DNA from: Gammaproteobacteria bacterium RBG_16_57_12
GTDB lineage: Bacteria > Pseudomonadota > Gammaproteobacteria > RBG-16-57-12
Length of the DNA stretch: 9,750 bases
Assembly: GCA_001801365.1 (NCBI GenBank)
Contig: MGXL01000137.1
Location: forward strand, 26,277 to 36,026
Reading direction: 5' to 3'
Shown here: positions 8,323-9,750 of the stretch, piece after piece
Layout: every line of letters begins with the position of its first letter
How positions within the stretch are numbered: position 1 is the stretch's first letter
Notes under the pieces: model-generated
Told to the model about the DNA's origin: nothing
Databases searched by the model: none
The model's input: the letters and a program-made list of their open reading frames with translations, nothing else
Program-made: the position numbers and the translations under genes

Positions 8323-8361
8323 TGCTATCCCTCACCCGGTTCCGAAGTTCACACACCATAG

Positions 8362-8389
8362 CTTGTATTAACTTCTCCTGCCAAGTCAA
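8362..8389 (-). promoter_or_regulatory. Possible promoter of the lipoprotein gene
   Basis: On the minus strand TTGACT (8384-8389) is separated by 16 nt from TACAAG (8362-8367). The -35 matches five of six consensus bases and the -10 four of six. A start near 8355 would leave about 33 nt before the ATG, enough for the GAGG ribosome site. Confidence 0.4.
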
Positions 8390-8395
8390 CCATTT

Positions 8396-8508
8396 GGCCC
8401 GCCCATCCGGGGAGTCTTGTCGAAATGGGCGGCCAGGTGTCCATTTTGTGAAGCCGCTCACGGGCCAACTGGCAGACACCTCTCAGCACGATCAGCGGCA
8501 CTCTGCCA
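8396..8508. promoter_or_regulatory. Inverted repeats in the divergent intergenic region
   Basis: Three inverted repeats fill the gap between the lipoprotein gene and the small membrane-protein gene. They are 8400-8406 with 8425-8431 (CGCCCAT/ATGGGCG, extendable with a bulge), 8435-8441 with 8475-8481 (AGGTGTC/GACACCT), and 8470-8476 with 8502-8508 (TGGCAGA/TCTGCCA). The last two share bases 8475-8476 and so compete. They could be operators or leader structures. Nothing else is seen in 8323-8560 apart from the promoter elements. Confidence 0.3.
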
Positions 8509-8527
8509 CTATTAGTTCACCAAAACA

Positions 8528-8533
8528 TATAAC
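8528..8533 (+). promoter_or_regulatory. Candidate -10 box of the small membrane-protein gene
   Basis: TATAAC matches five of six -10 bases and would start an mRNA near 8540, 20 nt before the ATG at 8561. The -35 region is poor, so an activator may be needed. TCTGCCA at 8502-8508 overlaps that region. Confidence 0.4.
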
Positions 8534-8560
8534 GATTGGAAATTCAGGAAGGAGGAAGTC

Positions 8561-8713
8561 ATGTTGAAGTTGATGCTGTGTATTGGTGCGGGCGCCATAA
8601 TCATGGATCCCAGCCTGCTGTCGGTGGACTCACTGGTCAAATACCGCGATGTGATACTGTCTTATCTGCTGGCCGTGCTGGTTTATCCCTGGCTGGCCAG
8701 ACAATTCGAATAA
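8561..8713 (+). CDS. Small membrane protein, 50 residues, unknown
   Basis: No family recognised. The ATG at 8561 follows AAGGAGG (8549-8555) with a 5-nt spacer, the best ribosome site in the window. The 50-codon frame ends in TAA at 8711-8713. The protein has two hydrophobic stretches, residues 4-15 (LMLCIGAGAIIM) and 31-46 (VILSYLLAVLVYPWLA), joined by a polar segment with D16, D23, K27, R29 and D30, and a short charged tail (RQFE). That suggests one or two inner-membrane spans. A -10-like TATAAC lies upstream and an intrinsic terminator follows 41 nt downstream, giving a complete single-gene transcription unit convergent with lipA. A competing frame (TTG at 8536, 63 codons) overlaps the ribosome site and has no membrane or domain signal, so I prefer this one. 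Confidence 0.7.
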   Translation: MLKLMLCIGAGAIIMDPSLLSVDSLVKYRDVILSYLLAVLVYPWLARQFE

Positions 8714-8714
8714 C

Positions 8715-8746
8715 CGTGGCAAGTTAATCCTCTCCATCTTGCCACG
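8715..8746. terminator. Hairpin after the small membrane-protein gene
   Basis: Bases 8715-8723 (CGTGGCAAG) pair perfectly with 8738-8746, a 9-bp stem with a 14-nt loop starting one base after the stop codon. No U-tract follows. It may stabilise the 3' end or work together with the terminator just downstream. Confidence 0.45.
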
Positions 8747-8753
8747 CTCGCTC

Positions 8754-8789
8754 GGCCAGGACCCCACCCCGGACCTGGCCATTTTTTTC
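8754..8789 (+). terminator. Rho-independent terminator between the small gene and lipA
   Basis: GGCCAGG (8754-8760) pairs with CCTGGCC (8774-8780). Two more G-C pairs can form inside after an A-A mismatch. The stem is followed by A and seven T (8782-8788) on the plus strand, so it ends plus-strand transcription just before the lipA stop codon. Confidence 0.8.
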
Positions 8790-9750
8790 TCAGCTTACCG
8801 GCTCACCCGCCGCCTGGCGATCGGCATGATAGGACGATCGCACCATGGGTCCGCTGGCGACATGGCCAAACCCCAGCTCGCGGGCCAGCCCGGCCAGCCG
8901 ATCGAATTCCGCGGGTTCCACATAACGAGTCACGGGCAGGTGATGACGGCTGGGTTGTAGATACTGCCCCAGGGTCAGCCGGTCGCAGCCGTGGGCGCGC
9001 AGATCGCGCATCACCTGTTCCACCTCATCGATCTCCTCTCCCAGACCCAGCATCAGGCCCGACTTGGTGGGCACGCCGGGATGACTGGCCTTGAAACGGC
9101 GCAGCAGCTCCAGCGACCAGGCATAATCCGCCCCCGGACGTACTGCCTTATACAGACGCGGCACGGTCTCCAGATTGTGGTTGAATACGTCGGGCAGCGC
9201 CGTGCCCAGTTGCTGCAAAGCGATCTCCATGCGCCCCCGGAAATCGGGCACCAGGATCTCGATCTGGAGGGCGGGGGATAGTTCGCGCAGGGCGCGGATA
9301 CAGCGGGCGAAGTGCCCGGCGCCGCCATCGCGCAGATCATCGCGATCGACCGAGGTCACCACCACATACTTCAGACCCATCAGTTTGACGGTCTCAGCGA
9401 GCGATTGTGGCTCGCTTTCATCCAGGGGATTGGGTTTGCCGTGGGCGACATCGCAGAACGGGCAACGCCGGGTACAGATCCCGCCCATGATCATGAAGGT
9501 GGCGGTGCCGTGACCGAAACACTCGCCCAGATTGGGACAGGCCGCCTCTTCGCAGACCGTGTGCAAACGTTTATCCCGCAGGATGCCCTTGAGCCGCGCC
9601 ACGGCCGCGCCACCGACACTGGCGCGTATCCAGTAGGGTTTGCGCAGCGGCTGCTCCGCGGGGACCACCTTGATGGGAATACGCGCCGTTTTCGAGGCGC
9701 CCTTCAAGGGATTGGAGGGTTTTGCAGATGCTTCCTCCTGATGTTCGGCT
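8790..9750 (-). CDS. lipA: Lipoyl synthase (radical SAM), start outside window
   Basis: Inserts two sulfurs at C6 and C8 of protein-bound octanoyl groups to make the lipoyl cofactor of pyruvate and 2-oxoglutarate dehydrogenases and the glycine cleavage system. Seen (numbering from the TTG at 9705-9707): auxiliary cluster C52-x4-C57-x5-C63 ([12 protein letters not shown]), radical-SAM cluster C78-TRR-C82-PF-C85, [29 protein letters not shown], and the C-terminal RSSYHAD (290-296), whose Ser ligates the auxiliary cluster. The TTG would give 305 residues, shorter than E. coli (321), and has no ribosome site. The frame stays open for 14 more codons to the window edge, so the true start is probably upstream and I report the gene as 5'-partial. 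It ends at TGA (8790-8792), right after the T-tract of the convergent terminator. Confidence 0.96.
   Translation of the reverse strand, partial: AEHQEEASAKPSNPLKGASKTARIPIKVVPAEQPLRKPYWIRASVGGAAVARLKGILRDKRLHTVCEEAACPNLGECFGHGTATFMIMGGICTRRCPFCDVAHGKPNPLDESEPQSLAETVKLMGLKYVVVTSVDRDDLRDGGAGHFARCIRALRELSPALQIEILVPDFRGRMEIALQQLGTALPDVFNHNLETVPRLYKAVRPGADYAWSLELLRRFKASHPGVPTKSGLMLGLGEEIDEVEQVMRDLRAHGCDRLTLGQYLQPSRHHLPVTRYVEPAEFDRLAGLARELGFGHVASGPMVRSSYHADRQAAGEPVS

Noticed and set aside
8536..8727. 63-codon frame starting at a TTG, overlapping the 50-residue gene
   Set aside because: The start precedes the AAGGAGG site rather than following it, and the protein shows no membrane or domain signal.
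9705..9707. TTG as the lipA start
   Set aside because: No ribosome site, the product would be shorter than usual, and the frame is open to the window edge. The start is more likely outside the window.

Overview
The window looks like a chromosomal segment of a moderately GC-rich gammaproteobacterium. Two things point there. The block rho - trxA - divergent rhlB has the same order and orientations as in Escherichia coli, and Rho, thioredoxin and RhlB read as close, nearly gap-free relatives of the enterobacterial proteins. The accessory genes (a triheme c7-type cytochrome, a large LVIVD-repeat protein and a DUF484-GGDEF protein) suggest a free-living, respiratory, possibly sulfur- or metal-associated lineage. 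That lifestyle is inference.

Layout. Positions 2-535 (+) are the 3' end of a triheme c-type cytochrome gene entering from the left. It converges on rho (588-1844, -), with a perfect 11-bp inverted repeat between them. Upstream of rho lie a C-rich, G-poor leader with a possible 26-codon leader ORF whose stop overlaps the rho start, a hairpin, and trxA (1990-2316, -, GTG start). rhlB (2429-3706, +) is divergent from trxA and converges, with a 6-bp gap, on a minus-strand pair: a 952-residue exported LVIVD beta-propeller protein (4849-7707) followed by a DUF484-GGDEF diguanylate cyclase (3713-4807). Upstream of the pair is a lipoprotein gene (7795-8322, -) with a clear intrinsic terminator, whose U-tract runs almost into the propeller gene. 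A divergent intergenic region (8323-8560) with several inverted repeats leads to an unlisted 50-codon membrane-protein gene (8561-8713, +). That gene has a near-perfect Shine-Dalgarno sequence and an intrinsic terminator. lipA (lipoyl synthase, -) runs off the right edge; its frame stays open to position 9750.

How the genes fit together. rho, trxA and rhlB form a housekeeping block: transcription termination, thiol reduction and the degradosome RNA helicase. lipA is unrelated cofactor metabolism. The accessory part is an envelope theme: cytochrome, lipoprotein, cysteine-free secreted propeller and small membrane protein, plus a cytoplasmic c-di-GMP synthase apparently co-transcribed with the propeller gene. 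No tRNA, rRNA, CRISPR array, insertion sequence or attachment site was seen. The best candidates for something undescribed are the propeller/cyclase pair with its terminator-abutting start, the rho leader ORF, and the 50-residue membrane protein.
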